Shown piece after piece: positions 1-16,102 of a stretch of 64,000 bases of DNA (position 1 is the stretch's first letter; each line of letters begins with the position of its first letter). Origin of the DNA: Paraspadella gotoi (taxonomy: Eukaryota > Chaetognatha). The translations under genes were made by a program, and so were the position numbers. The notes under the pieces are model-generated. The model saw only the letters and a list, made by a program, of their open reading frames with translations. It was not told the DNA's origin and did no database searches. The stretch lies in the NCBI GenBank assembly GCA_051294375.1, contig CM119265.1, positions 20,031,087 to 20,095,086 on the forward strand, read 5' to 3'.

Positions 1-74
1 CTTGAAAAGATGAAATAGCCTGCTTATCCTGCTCAAGAATTTCACTTAAAGTCTCACTCATATCGTTACCGCAG

Positions 75-528
75 GTAATGACGAAGCAGCTGCAGAGTCG
101 ATCTAACGACTTCGAAAAAGATGGCGAATCCGGTCACATCGGAAAAGCCTCGCTGAGGCGATTGAGAAAGGTGAGTTAAATATGTGAAACTTTTTTTAAA
201 CTTACAAATATAGTTTTCACTTTTAAAAATGTTTTAAAATTTTTTAGAATACGTGAATAAAACGCGCGCTATTTAAGATTTAAGAGAGTCCTCTTTTTTG
301 GCACAGGACTGTAGCTTACTAAGTAATAACTTAAATAACTAATTAGTTACAAAATACTACAAATATTTTCAGGCGTCTTCGCTGGCCCACACGTACATCA
401 CGTCGGGTTCCGGAACAACGACCACATCCGGTTTACCGGGATCTGGCACTCAGACCACGTCAGCAAACGGTTCCGGGAAGAGGTTTTCCATATTCAACGT
501 CTTCAAAGATCGTAAAGCAACTCTTTGA
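75..528 (+). CDS. 3' end of an unidentified plus-strand gene (last two exons)
   Basis: Two exons in one continuous frame: 75-170 (32 codons) and 373-528 (51 codons plus TGA). The first follows a cag acceptor at 72-74 and ends at AAG|GTGAGT-like donor (gtgagtt at 171); the second follows ttttcag. The joined 83-residue tail is polar and basic: it contains an RRLRK stretch across the junction, then a Gly/Ser/Thr-rich linker (GSGTTTTSG, GSGTQTTSANGSG) and ends FNVFKDRKATL. This looks like a cytoplasmic, disordered C-terminus. No domain is visible and I do not recognise the family. An AATAAA at 770-775 is a plausible polyadenylation signal. The rest of the gene lies left of the window. An alternative start inside exon 75-170 cannot be excluded, but the splice signals and matching phases favour a real terminal part. 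Confidence 0.55.
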
Positions 529-4035
<3,507 letters not shown>

Positions 4036-4597
4036 CGCTCCTCCACCTTCGGATTCTCTCTCTCTCTCTCTCTCTCCCCGTCCCCTCCGCCCGTGGAATT
4101 TGCTTTCGTGGAGGGCGGGGAGGGTCGACGTCGCGAACTCATCCGTCATTCCTTCCGTCGACCTTCCGTCGAAGGCGTCGAAATCCTATCGATCGCGAAT
4201 CTTTCCTTTCCTGGTATGGGGACGACCATCGCCGCCTTTTTTTTAGTTCCTTTTTTTTTGCGTAATGATTAGCCTTAGTTGGTTTTTTTTTTATGGAACG
4301 ACAACCCGGCTCTTAAATACTACGTTGCAGAGAGACCGTTCCGCGCGCCCCTATTGACTTCGCCCGATTTTAAAGTTAAGTAAGGAAATAGTTTTAACGT
4401 CTTGACACTACGTTAAGTTAGCTTGAGACGTTGCTCCCCGTTTGAAAGCAACGTTTTTTTAGTCCTTTCGGTGATACCTGAGTAAATTTCTCAATTCAAA
4501 TCATGGATCATGATTGCAATTTGTCCTTGTTTTAAGATGTTGTCGTCCTGTTTCATACGCGATCATTGTTATACCGTTTTCATAGAAATGAAATAAA
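4036..4597 (+). terminator. SURF4 3' UTR with CT repeat and polyadenylation signal
   Basis: Downstream of the TAA is a pure CT dinucleotide run (about 4056-4077) in the 3' UTR and an AATAAA at 4592-4597, the first good polyadenylation signal after the stop. Long open frames across 3778-4265 on both strands are shadows of the last exon and the repeat. Confidence 0.6.
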
Positions 4598-5219
4598 TAT
4601 CTTTTACTCATCCCAAAAAAGCTGGGGGGTTTTTCATAATAGTAAATTTGAAATGCATGCATTGTAGTCAAAGATAAAGCAAGTTGGTGAGCTAATTTTA
4701 TGGGTGTAGCAAAAAGTTTGCTAGTTTTGAAACTGGACGAAATCGAGATGTTTTGATAACTCTGTATTTCAAACTTCAGCGGTCAGTTAATTGTTTTCAA
4801 CGTAAAAAAAATTGTTAATAGATAAGTTAAATTATTCCTTGCCACTTCTGTTTCAGTTTAAAAAAATATTTGTTAGAGGTTAGGTTTCTTTTGTTTGCTT
4901 ATGCCTAGTAATTGAGGCGACTCCTTCCGCATTGCGGTAAAAACCGTTTAGGTTGAAAACAAAAACCACGATTTTTGAAAAAAAATGTTTGAAATTACAA
5001 ACTGGAAAATTGTAAACACTAAACAGTGAATTTAAAGTTTTGCAATATTTATATATTCAAGATATACCTTACTCTTAAACTTAAGTTCCATCTTGGCAAA
5101 AAGTATATCACATAATTGTTGGAGCTAAATTTTACTTTCGCCGACCGTGGATTTGGCGGCTTCTAAAAAACTATTTAAAAATATTTATAGTTAAATTTTT
5201 TTTTTAATTATTATTTAAT

Positions 5220-5271
5220 TACCCTAAACCCTTTTAACCCTAACTACCCTTAACCACCCTTAACCCTAACC
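5220..5271. repeat. Degenerate interstitial telomere-like repeat
   Basis: About 50 bases built from CCCTAA and variants: accctaaacccttttaaccc, then ccctaac, taaccaccc and taaccctaacc. Read on the minus strand this is TTAGGG with insertions and T/G variants. TTAGGG is the canonical telomere repeat of most animals, though many arthropods use TTAGG. The array is too short and degenerate to be a chromosome end; it is an interstitial remnant. Confidence 0.6.
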
Positions 5272-5562
5272 AAAGTAAAAGTAACCCATTGTTAGTTTTA
5301 TTGAATAAAAAATATAGGTAAAATATATTTAATATTTGCTATGCTATTTTTATATTTGTTTATATTTAATTAGGTATACTTTTATACAGCGAATTGAGGT
5401 ATGAGGGTAAAATATATTTTTAAACTTTTAATGCGATATTTTTTCGTCTTACCGCCAATATTGTATATTTTTTTAAAATTACAATATCACCTTCATGAAA
5501 CAAAGTGTGGTGCTTTTGGATTCCAAAATAAGAAAAATTTAAAAAATAATTCAATTTAAAAT

Positions 5563-5710
5563 AATAACGAATAATTCTTTGAGTCATCTCATGTACCGAG
5601 ATAATGAATTAGATAGAGATTACACAATACACATGGGAGTACAGGTACAGTATTTTTATTTACTTTATTTATGTACTCCCATGTGTAATCTCTATCTAAT
5701 AACGAATAAT
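5563..5710. mobile_element. Small hairpin (foldback) insertion flanked by a 13-bp direct repeat
   Basis: The 13-mer aataacgaataat occurs at 5563-5575 and again at 5698-5710. Between them lies a snap-back sequence: arm 5609-5643 pairs with arm 5672-5700, the left arm carrying an extra 7 nt (aatacac), with an AT-rich loop of about 28 nt. Flanking duplication plus inverted arms suggest a foldback/MITE-like insertion or a templated repair event. There is no coding capacity. Confidence 0.45.
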
Positions 5711-6388
5711 ATTAAGAATGGTAGAAAATTAAATATATTTTTTTCATTATTTTTTACTTGAGGTAGTGATCTTTTTTTACCTGTACCTTTTAAATGAATA
5801 AATTTTAAAATATTTTTATTTTTTAAAAATGAGTAAGTTTTTTAATAGATGTCCTCCTCTAAAAATGTGATATACTTTTTGCCTAAATAGTAGTGAGTAA
5901 ACTAAAAAATTAATGGAAAACCTTATTTATTTGCTAATTAGTATGAGAAAAGGTTTTCAATTATTTTTTTAAAAAGTCGGTACTACTTGGTAAGTCTTTC
6001 CGCTTTCTCTGGATCGCCCGTGAAGCCTTGGTTTAGCCTCAGGTTGAGTAATAGTTGCTATAACCATTGAACTGAATCAGCGTATACTGCTAATGTATGT
6101 TGTATAATTATGAAAGATATGGATTTTTATAAATATCTCGTGTGGGGTAAGGTCATTAGCTGATATGCGTGCGTAACTTTTGGCCTATCATAAAAGTAGT
6201 TCGTGATCCGTTCGTTATTTAGATGGTTCCTTTGATAACAGTTAATATGATCCATTTACTTTTTTTTTTCCAATAAATTATTTGGCCTTTTTTACTCGAT
6301 TTCCTTTTTCGCTCGAACGCATCCCGATAATCGACGCTAATCGCCTCTTTGTTCTCGCTCAGTCACAAGTTTGGGTTGTACTTCATGC

Positions 6389-6402
6389 GTCTCCATGGAA
6401 AC
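6389..6402. promoter_or_regulatory. RFX X-box-like palindrome
   Basis: GTCTCCATGGAAAC fits the 14-bp X-box consensus bound by RFX-family (DAF-19-type) factors, GTHNYYATRRNAAC, at every position. X-boxes commonly lie upstream of ciliary genes. No gene is recognised on either side within 1.5 kb, so function is unproven and a chance match is possible. Confidence 0.35.
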
Positions 6403-7116
6403 CATAGGACCGTCGGTAAATATACGTCCTATGAAACCGGACGTTTGCCTAAACCGTATTACGTTTAGGATAGAGAGCTGACCGATAGCTTAAAAAAATA
6501 ATATCGAAATACGCATGACATTCATTTTCACCTATTTCTAGTATAGGAAACGAATGGGTTAATAACTTTATTTAAAATGTAATTTAATTTTTTTGTTATC
6601 TCCCTGACGTCTTTCCCTCGTTTTCGGGGGTCACCGTCGTGTCACTTCCCATCCCGGTCCACGCTTCGCTTCACTTCCTCGGAGAAAAAAAAACTTTTTC
6701 CCACACTTGAAATGAAAGGGGCTCAGGTATTCCCCGAGTCCGCTATTCTTCGTCCCCACGAACCGTTAAGCAGAAGGGGGGGGCCGAATGAATCGGGATG
6801 TTGAGGGGTGGAATGGGGGTCGACCCCTTATCCTTATTTAATATTTTTTTATATTGAAAATTGAATGATGGACACCTCCACTTGGCGACTAACGGGGCTA
6901 AATCCTAAGAGGAACATGATGGACCCTGACTTAAAAGGGAAAAAAATTGGCAAATTTTTAAGCTTATATTTTGATACATGAGAGCATGTGCTTAATTTGT
7001 TTTTCTGGGGCCTCAGACAATTTTCTTTGTTTAATGTTCATTTTGTAAAGTTAATTTTGTAGTACCACAAATCATGCCAGACGTGGGACAGCTTTGACAA
7101 AAGTAATAAGAAATTC

Positions 7117-7155
7117 TATACTATACGTAGTACTTAACATTTAACGTATAGTATA
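7117..7155. repeat. Perfect 12-bp inverted repeat with 15-nt loop
   Basis: tatactatacgt at 7117-7128 is exactly reverse-complemented at 7144-7155 (acgtatagtata). It could form a stable hairpin or cruciform. No associated gene. Confidence 0.5.
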
Positions 7156-8330
7156 AAGATAAACAGTTTGCATTGCCGTGCATAGAGGGCGAGTTTACGG
7201 TATACAATACACTATACATTAAGCCGACGCAAAAACTTAAAATTATTCTTCAAGTAGCCGCGAAATCTTCCCTCTCTCAGCCAATAGAGGCGCCGCCCTA
7301 TCCCGTGGACATCTCTTTGGAGAGAGCTTGACGAAAACATACAAATTTAAACCATTTCCTCACCTCATCATAATAATGATGTTCTCGTGTAAAATGAATT
7401 CAAAGAACGGACGCAAGTCATTTTGACGTAATTAAGATGTTGTTATTTAGTCACATTGACATTGGGTAAATCAAACATACTGGTTGATATACAAGCTATG
7501 TACATAATTCGAACTTACGTGTATAAAGTCGTAACCTAAAAAATTATCTTAATTACAAGTCCTCTTAACTTGAAATGTTTTTTTCTCATCTCAGGCATAT
7601 TTAGAATTCTATGCACAAAAAATGCGCGCTCTTGTTCATTGTTCAATGTTCATAGTTCCATGATCGTCATCAATTTATCAATGATCACACATGCGTTGAA
7701 ACGGGGATCGACAGCTCGATTTTAAAGTGATTTATATTTTATTTAAGATTCCCTCGCTACAGCTTTGCAGTTATAACTTAAGATTTACAGTAGTTTTTGT
7801 GAGTCGAGTTCGACTTCCGTCTCTCCGATTCATGTACAGATTCGTCATTCGCCATGAAGCCGTCAAGGATAAAAATACTAGGACGAATTTGTCTTTGTCA
7901 GATAGGCCGGGACGAGTGCAATATTGAATTGAACGACTGATTGATCGAAATCAAAACAGAGAACAACATCGCACCGGACCTGACCGCACCGTTAAGACGT
8001 CAAATTAGGTCGACTCTCCCGTTAAAACAATCCGAGGGTTTTCATTATTTCTTGACTTTCGACGAGCTGCTGGTTCTGAGGTCGTCGTCGTCGCGGTTTT
8101 GAATTTCGAGCAATTATTTAAAAAAAAAACTCGAATAAGGGTTTTGATAATAAACAACAGTAAGGAAAGAAACGAGATCGATCGATCGATAGGTCAAAAG
8201 TTCGGCGTTTATTTTGCCTCACTTCTTTTTCCACCTAATGTATACATATAGCTGATTTTGATCGATTCTTACTATTTTATATCATTTAATAACATTAGAA
8301 ATATTTAAAGACCTTTTTTTTTAAATGTTT

Positions 8331-10294
8331 TTAAAATATGTCGAATTCGCGCGAGAATTTTCGTCGTTGGCAGTTTGAAAATGAAATGAGCGAAGATTCT
8401 GATGGTCGGAGCCAACGTCGCCGTCGCAAAAGTTCCATCGCCAAGGAATGAAGCTTTCGACTGCGAATGAGGACGGAGTCATTGAAGACGACGACGACGA
8501 CGACGACGACGAGAACCTCGCATCCGCGGAAGGATTCGCCGGATTTTTGAAGGCGAAGGTCTCGCGCACCACGACGACGATGACGAAGACGATGACGACG
8601 ATAAGTTCCATCCACCCACGATTCGAACAATAGCGGCCGGAGAAAGAGAGAGAGAGAGAGTCTCCGGTTTTGGCCGAGTTTTCGTCGAAATGAGGGACGA
8701 GAGAACAACCGAAGCGACGTTGCTGGTAGAGGTGGTAGAGGTGGTGGGGGGAGGCGGTGATGGTGGCGATGGTGTCGTTTAAATCAAAACTCGACCGATT
8801 TCTTTTTTCCTTTTTTTTTTCTTTAGGCAAAAAGGTTTTTTTTTTCCTTTTCTTTTTTCAAATTGATGCCATGACAAAAGATGAATAACGACGATAATGA
8901 TGACGATGAATAAGCAACGGACGACGACGAAGAAGAATAAGAGACGGCGACGATGTGGACGGTGAAATGGAAGCGGAAGAAAAAGTTGGACAGGAAATCA
9001 AGGGAAAAAAAAAAAAAAACTAATTAAGATCGCGTTGTTTGGAAAATCTAATTCGACGTCGTTGCTAAGCGATTTTAGTAAATATTGCAGAATTAAATAG
9101 TTGTGATCCGCTATCATTTTCAATGTTTTAAGACTTCTATCTTATTCACTTTTATTCACCATTCGCTCTACCACCGGCGGTCCCCGTCATCACGTGCCCC
9201 GCTCCCTGTTTCTCATTAATAAATCACAACTGTTGCGCCATGGGTGCCGCAGCAACTGTCAATGCTGCAGTCGCCGCAACAGTCGACGCTGTAACCGCCG
9301 CGAGCGGACGAAAACTGCCTCCATAGACGGACCCCGTGGCCCCGATCTGTCGACCCCGTATCCGGCGGCCTTTTCTCACCCCCGTTTGTCACGGCGCTGC
9401 TACGGCGCTGCCACGACCATCGCCGGGACGACGGCCACGCGGAAAGTGTCACGTCCGTGGCAACGAGGGTCGTCACGATGCGCGTCGCATCGGCCAACAG
9501 TTGCCACGCTGGTAGGAATAACGTGGTCCGTTGACGAAACGGTCGACGCCCCCGCCGTGTGACAGTTGCTACGCCGTTTGTCACGCTATTTGCCACGTCG
9601 TCCGCTATGGTGATCGTCACTCACGCTGAAGAATCGTAGAGACGGAGAGTAGGGGAAAAAATAGAATTTTTTTTGGAGTGTGAATGTGTGTGAGAAAACT
9701 TAGTTTTTTACAGAGTGAAAAGAAAAGTGTTTCGGCCGATCGCGTTTCACAGAGAGAAACAATAAATTCACCTCGTTGCCGGCGACGAGGACGACGACAA
9801 CGACGACGACAACGACGGGAAACGAAAATCGCGCGCTGTGTTACGGCACAGGGTTTTTTGTTTTATCTTTTCTTTTATTTCTTTGGGAAACATTTAATTT
9901 TTTAAGGGTTAAAAAAAATTATATTAATCAATATATTTTGCGCAAATCGCCATATAGAAATTTAATCGAACGATGAGATTAATAACGCATTGCTTTTAAC
10001 CATAAAATGATCAGTAATTACCGCTTTAATCCTGACCCTTCCAATTTTTGTCGCGGCTGAAGAACTTTCTGTCCTCGACCTTCCCACCAAAGGAACCCAG
10101 CGAAATCTAATAATCATTAAAGGTCTTCAGAGCTCCGGAGTTTTATTGAGATTCGAAATTGGCAAAAAAAAAAAAAAAAAGAGTTAATTCGAGTTGAAAC
10201 GGAAAAAGAGCAAAGAAACGAAAAATAAGATTAAAAAACGGAGGAGGCGGCCTCAAGAAAAAAAAAAGAGCGCGAGATTATCTCTCTCTTCACA

Positions 10295-10326
<32 letters not shown>

Positions 10327-10580
10327 ATCTCTCTCTCTCTATTTACTCTCTCTTTGGTAAAAGATAAAATATTTTTAACGAGAGAGAAAAAAATTGTTCA
10401 CAGCATTTTTTTCTATTTCTTATCACTAAATCCGTTGTCGCCAAAAAAAAAATGACCGCGCGGTACAAACGTCATCGTTGAAAAATTTAAAAATCTTCTG
10501 AAGCGAAAAAGGGGAGTTTAAAAATAAATTGCGATCCTTATCGCAAATGCTGTCGATCTTTATCATTTGGGAAAACGAGC
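8331..10580. other. Gene-poor region with acidic-codon repeats and a CpG-rich patch
   Basis: At 8339 an ATG opens a 37-codon polar frame (RRWQFENEMSEDSDG, then SQRRRRKSS) and at 8448 a frame contains eight Asp codons (GAC repeat) followed by ENLASAEGFAGFLKAK. Both are coding-like in composition, but GAC and CAACGA microsatellites give such frames for free, and I find no phase-matched exon pair. 9190-9620 is a GC/CpG-rich patch packed with GTCACG, GCCACG and GTTGCC words. Microsatellites (CAACGA near 9780-9825, CT at 10288-10345) fill the rest. Confidence 0.35.
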
Positions 10581-10582
10581 CA

Positions 10583-10713
<131 letters not shown>

Positions 10714-10976
10714 AGAGAGGATGTTCCTGTTTTCTTTTCAGTTCCGCTAAGACTTAAGACTCCTTGAAATTGATTTACGATAAATGAAAGGAGGAAGAAA
10801 ACCTTTAAAAAATCGCGGAATATTTAGTAAAAAAAAAAAGAGATAATTTTTTTCACTGTTCTTTTAGAACTAAGATAAACTCTCTTTAAAAACAGATAAC
10901 AGAAACGACGGTTCTTTTTGGCTTATCTGGTTTTCTCTTTTGAAATGTTATATTGTTAGCAAAGATCTTAACAAGC

Positions 10977-11007
<31 letters not shown>

Positions 11008-11612
11008 CTTTCTCTCTCTTTCGTTCTCAAATTTCGGGTGAAACCTCGGGCAACGTGAATGAAACTCGAATTCGATGAGTCACTGATTAAACTCAGTTCA
11101 AAAGAAGTTCAGTCGCCTTCGGAGGTTTCTCTCTCTCTCGACCCTCGAACCAAGAACGCGCCATGCTTGTGAGGAAGCTTGGCGGAATAGGAAGAGAACG
11201 ATCTATGGAAGGCCACGTTGGTCGCAGAGGAAGCTTTAAAGAGATTCCTGGAACAGTTGGCATATTTACTTAAAAACAAACGTTATTAATAAATTATGAC
11301 GTGGTTGGAAGATATCTTTGGGATATCAACTATTCCATGCCTTGACGGATTGTCAAATAATACTATTTATAACATGTGTTGAACCGACAAGCATTGGTCT
11401 TACGTGTTTCTGCTTGGTCGACGATTGGCAAGATTTTAAGGCTTCCTGCTTCCTGGAGTTTCGGTTTTAGAGTCCGAAACAATGAGTCATCCAAACTTTC
11501 AGAGGTCGAATTTTCAAAAAAAAAAAAAATTATATTTCCCCTTCGATTTTTCTCCGTCAAAACTCGAATCTTCTCCGTTTTTATATCTTTTAATTTTTAC
11601 GTTTCTAGAAGT

Positions 11613-11644
<32 letters not shown>

Positions 11645-12856
11645 CGGAGAGAGACGGAGCGAGATAGATTGCTCGCTCGCAATATTTCGGCAAGTAAAGT
11701 CTAAAAAATCTCTAAAGAAAATGAAAGCGGTAAAACGAGAGCTGGAAAAATGGAGGGGCTTTTCCCCTGGCGGCGATAATCGATAATAATTGATCGTAAT
11801 TCGTGGTAATTTTTCGATATCGTCGTCGTCGTCGTCGTGGACGTCGTCATCCTATTCGAATCTAAGGGGTGGACCGAGTTTCATGAAACGAAATAGCAAT
11901 GAAATATATTACGAATTAATTGCAAAATGTTATATCCAAGTGCAATAGTCGAAAATGATAAAAACTACATTTTAGAATTAGAAAGATTTTGAGGTAGAAA
12001 AAAATGAAAGAAGCTTACGAACGACCGAAGAAACAAAAAAACCAACGAACGAACGTACTAACGAACGAACGAAGGAACGAACGATTCTAAATTTCTAATA
12101 ATTACACGTCAGAGTCGTTCTCTGAATTATCGATCACTGTACTCGGCGACGAGATGTCCACTCCACTTTTCCCGACGGTCGTTCCAATCGAATAGACTGT
12201 ACGAGGGCGCGCGGTGAAAAAATGATCGGAACGACGACAACGACGACAACGACAACGACAACGACGACAACGAAGTTGAAGACTGAAGAGGTAACGTTGA
12301 AAAACGGTTTCCTCGTGACTGAGTGACAAAGACTCTGTTAAGTCTCGATGAATAATCGATCGATCCTCAGACAGAGAGAGAGAGATGAGAGAGAGAGAGA
12401 AGAGAGAGGAGAGTAGAGAGAGAGAGAGAGACTGTCTGGTTCCACTCCAAAGAAGCCGTGTTCGATTTTCGACCGAACTTACCTCTGCACAACCGGATGT
12501 CATACGTGTCGGCGAAACATGGCGGACATGGAGAACATTCCGGACGATAAAAGAGCTTTCGAAACAAGACTGTGAATATCGGTTTATCGGTCAGGACTTT
12601 AAACGATCTCGAAATTAAATCATCGGTCTGAGCTGAGAACGAATTTCGATCGCTTATCCCGGGAATTTAATCCAATGTTTAAACCCGCCCCGGGGGCACA
12701 GTTCTTTTTCTGTCGTTAGCCGACGCAGTTGTTCACAAGATTTGTAAACTGAAATCTTTTTTTCAAAAGCCAAACTTACCCGCCATAGAAGGTTTGGTAG
12801 GTTTTTTTTTCTTCCGAAGAAAGATTTCATCCGGGGTTTAGCTTGAAAAAAAAAAC

Positions 12857-13170
<314 letters not shown>

Positions 13171-14589
13171 GAGGAGTAGGCGTTGGGAACTATGAAGATA
13201 ACAAATCGCGTGAGGAAAACAAACGGTAATTTCAAAAATTTAAAGAAATTCAAAAAAAAAAAATTGTCTGTAATTGAATTTGATGAAAATCGCGGGATGA
13301 TGACGATGATGACGATGATGATGTCCTTGAATGAAATCGAGTAACGATTCAGTTTTAGAGGCGAAATTTCTCTTCCGAACCGAGAATCTATTTGGCTCCA
13401 AAACTGGTTTCTTTTTTCTTTCCTTTTATTTCTTTTTCTTTTTTGGGGTCCCTTCGATTCCTCGTGGCCAGAGACCCCAAAAAAAAAATGACGTCGCATG
13501 ATCGTCAATTTTTGGCGCGATATTTCGAAAATGATGGCGTGGCGCGACGCGGCGTGACGGGACGGGATTAGGATTCCCTTTTATTTTCAACCTATATTAT
13601 TATGTAAGGATTGAAAATTCAAGAATTTCAAGACTTCACATGTCCACATGAAGAGGCGCGGGGTTTCGTTCCTCTTGTCTCTTCCGCCAAAAATGTAAAT
13701 GAGTTACCATAATGCCATCTCATCATGCCATCGCCGTTGCCGAAGTTGATGGTCGTCGAGTTTTATGGCTGAATGAATCGACCCATTAGTCAGTCGGAGA
13801 CTTCCGCCGAAAAGAGTTTGAGATAAAAATTGGGTAAAAAAAACCAAATATATAAATAAGTAAATGTGAAATAAACTTCGGTGTACGTATGTTGAAGAAG
13901 TAAATTGGGAACTCAGCTCGGGAAAATGTTTGTGGTTTTTCGGATCGCGAGTTTTTGTGTGTCTGTTTTATTTTACTTTTTCCCTCAGTTTTTTATGTTT
14001 TCTTACAGAGTGGGAACATTTTCACATTGTTTCCTCAATTCTCACGTCCGACAGTTTTCGATCTACTTTCTTTCTTCTACCAACCTCATTACCTCATTAC
14101 CTGACTAACTTGTACCTACCTTCTCTCACTGACTTTTCAACTCTATTCTCTTTCAGCGATCATTACTTTCCTTTACATATTCTCTTTCTTTTCCCTTTAG
14201 CTTTTACCCTTTACGTCCATTTGCTTTTCTTCCCTTTTCACTTCCATTTTTTCTCGCGACTTCTGCTCTATTGAAACCTGAAAGGGAAATTGTGAATAGG
14301 GAGAAGAATTGCTCGAAGGGATACCAAGGTAAAGGGAGCAGGCAGCCCTGACGTGAGACTCGACTGAATGCAGTCTTACTGTTCATTGCACTACATTGCA
14401 GTCTCCAAATTAGATGATGCAACCTTGACCGAAAGCTTACAACAACGACATTCGCTAAATAAGCGAAGGATGAATCCATGACGATGACGACGATGACGAC
14501 GACGACAACGACGATGGTGATGACGTCTGCTAAATTGGAATCGAACATTCAAGACAAAAATCCGTGTTGCTGACCACGTGATAATCACG

Positions 14590-14629
<40 letters not shown>

Positions 14630-15223
14630 TCCTCTCATCTCCTCTCTTCTCTCTCTCTCTCTCTCCCCGTGGTTGCGTCACCGTGATAATAAGATCACGT
14701 GACTTTAGGATCGAAGTTGAAAGAAAAAGGAACCGAAGAAGAAAAAAGAAATAAAAGGGAAAAAAAGAATTTTTAAGAAGTAGAAAAAAAGAAAAAAATC
14801 GGCTCTGCACAGTAATAAAAAAATCTTTTGTTGATCCGCCCCTTTTTCTTTTTTTCCCAAGCTTTTATTTTTTTCCACATATATATTATGTAGAATTTGA
14901 GTCAACTTAAAAAAAATAATATGTAAATAACTAATAGGTAATATTTTCACAAGCATGTTAATATTCAAAAGAATTGAGAAAGTTATTTCGTCCACGTAAA
15001 AGCTTGATTGTAATAATTTTAGAATTACTGTCTGAGATTTTCTTTGGTAACAAAAGCCAATAGTACGAATATAACATTCGTGAACAACTTTGTTCTAAAT
15101 TATGAATTTAAAGGTAGAATGCTGGGACGGAGCTGTTAGCCTCAAGGCTGCTTGTTTTTCTTAAGTTCTTTACGATCGAATCTTCATGATCAAAACAGCA
15201 AATGAGAGGAAAGAACACAACAA

Positions 15224-15296
15224 GCCCGGTTAGCTCAGTCGGTAGAGCACAGGACTCTTAATCCTGGGGTCGTGGGTTCGAGCCCCACATTGGGCG
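15224..15296 (+). tRNA. tRNA-Lys (anticodon CTT)
   Basis: A 73-nt cloverleaf with no intron. The acceptor stem pairs GCCCGGT with ATTGGGC and the discriminator base is G. D-stem GCTC/GAGC, anticodon stem CAGGA/TCCTG with loop CTCTTAA, anticodon CTT at 15257-15259, T-arm GTGGG-TTCGAGC-CCCAC. Box A (TAGCTCAGTCGG) and box B (GGTTCGAGCCC) are canonical. A run of six T at 15300-15305 is the Pol III terminator. The gene decodes AAG lysine codons and is almost identical in layout to the standard animal tRNA-Lys(CTT). Confidence 0.97.
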
Positions 15297-15305
15297 TTAT
15301 TTTTT

Positions 15306-16100
15306 CATTAATATTTGACGAAAAGAAGAGCTTAAAATTTTAGTATTGGAATGAAATAATATTTTAGGATCAAAGCAAAGATCTTTTATTATAGTTTCGT
15401 ATAACTTCAAATATAATTGAAACCAGCATTAATTAGTAATATAAAATCAGAATTGCATTAAAATACTTTATTGTCGAAAACAAATGAGTTTTTAATTTTG
15501 TTTTTTTCCTCAGGAACATATCATTGAATCCATTGAGACACCTCACGGTATTTAAAAAAACAAAAGGAGTGAATAACTGAATATATCTTTCCTTTTTTTA
15601 ATGTGAAAGAAATATTCCATACATATTCTCATTTTCTCTTTTATAAAAGTATTTTTATTATTATTATTATCTCTTTTATATAAAAACTTTTTTATAATTA
15701 ACATTATTAATTAAATCCAATAATTGGCCAACATACTGCTTTTATTTCGTACACTTTATCACCTCTGGTTTAAACAGCACCCCGTCACTGTTGAATTGTT
15801 CGCAATAAATTTCAACGTTTTCTGCATTGAGAACACTAAATCTAATTTTCTGTTGACCATAACTTTAAAATGCACTTTAAAGCATATAAATTATAATTGT
15901 ATTATCAAAAATAAAGAGAGGCAAATAATTTGGTTGGCTATAAGAGATAAAACTATAAAATCTGGCGAAACTACGTCTACTTACGCCATTCAAGGAAATT
16001 ATAATTTAAATCGAATTTTTTTTAAATTTCCATAATCTTTTTTATGCGTCTCGAACAAAAGGCTAACTAATATTTTTTTGACGACTCGCTCTTAAAAATA
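15306..16100. other. AT-rich spacer, nothing seen
   Basis: A 103-codon plus-strand frame (15724-16035) has AT-driven composition (Asn, Ile, Lys, Phe) and no homology I recognise; judged chance. Confidence 0.5.
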
Positions 16101-16102
16101 AT

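Larger units (their letters stand above)
4600..8330. other. Gene-poor AT-rich spacer
   Basis: No supported gene. It contains the telomere-like patch (5220-5271), a hairpin element (5563-5710), an X-box-like palindrome with two hairpins (6389-6470) and a perfect 12-bp inverted repeat (7117-7155), each listed separately. A short open stretch at 7240-7320 has coding-like composition on either strand but no convincing exon borders. Confidence 0.5.

Noticed and set aside
7240-7320. Short coding-like stretch on either strand
   Set aside because: Both strands read open for about 30 codons, and the acceptor ctctctcag has no partner exon.
11057-11170. 37-codon frame starting MKLEFDESLIKLSS
   Set aside because: Coding-like composition, but no splice partners, no homology I recognise, and this length is common by chance.
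15724-16035. 103-codon plus-strand frame
   Set aside because: Composition follows local AT richness; no domain, splice signal or conserved motif.
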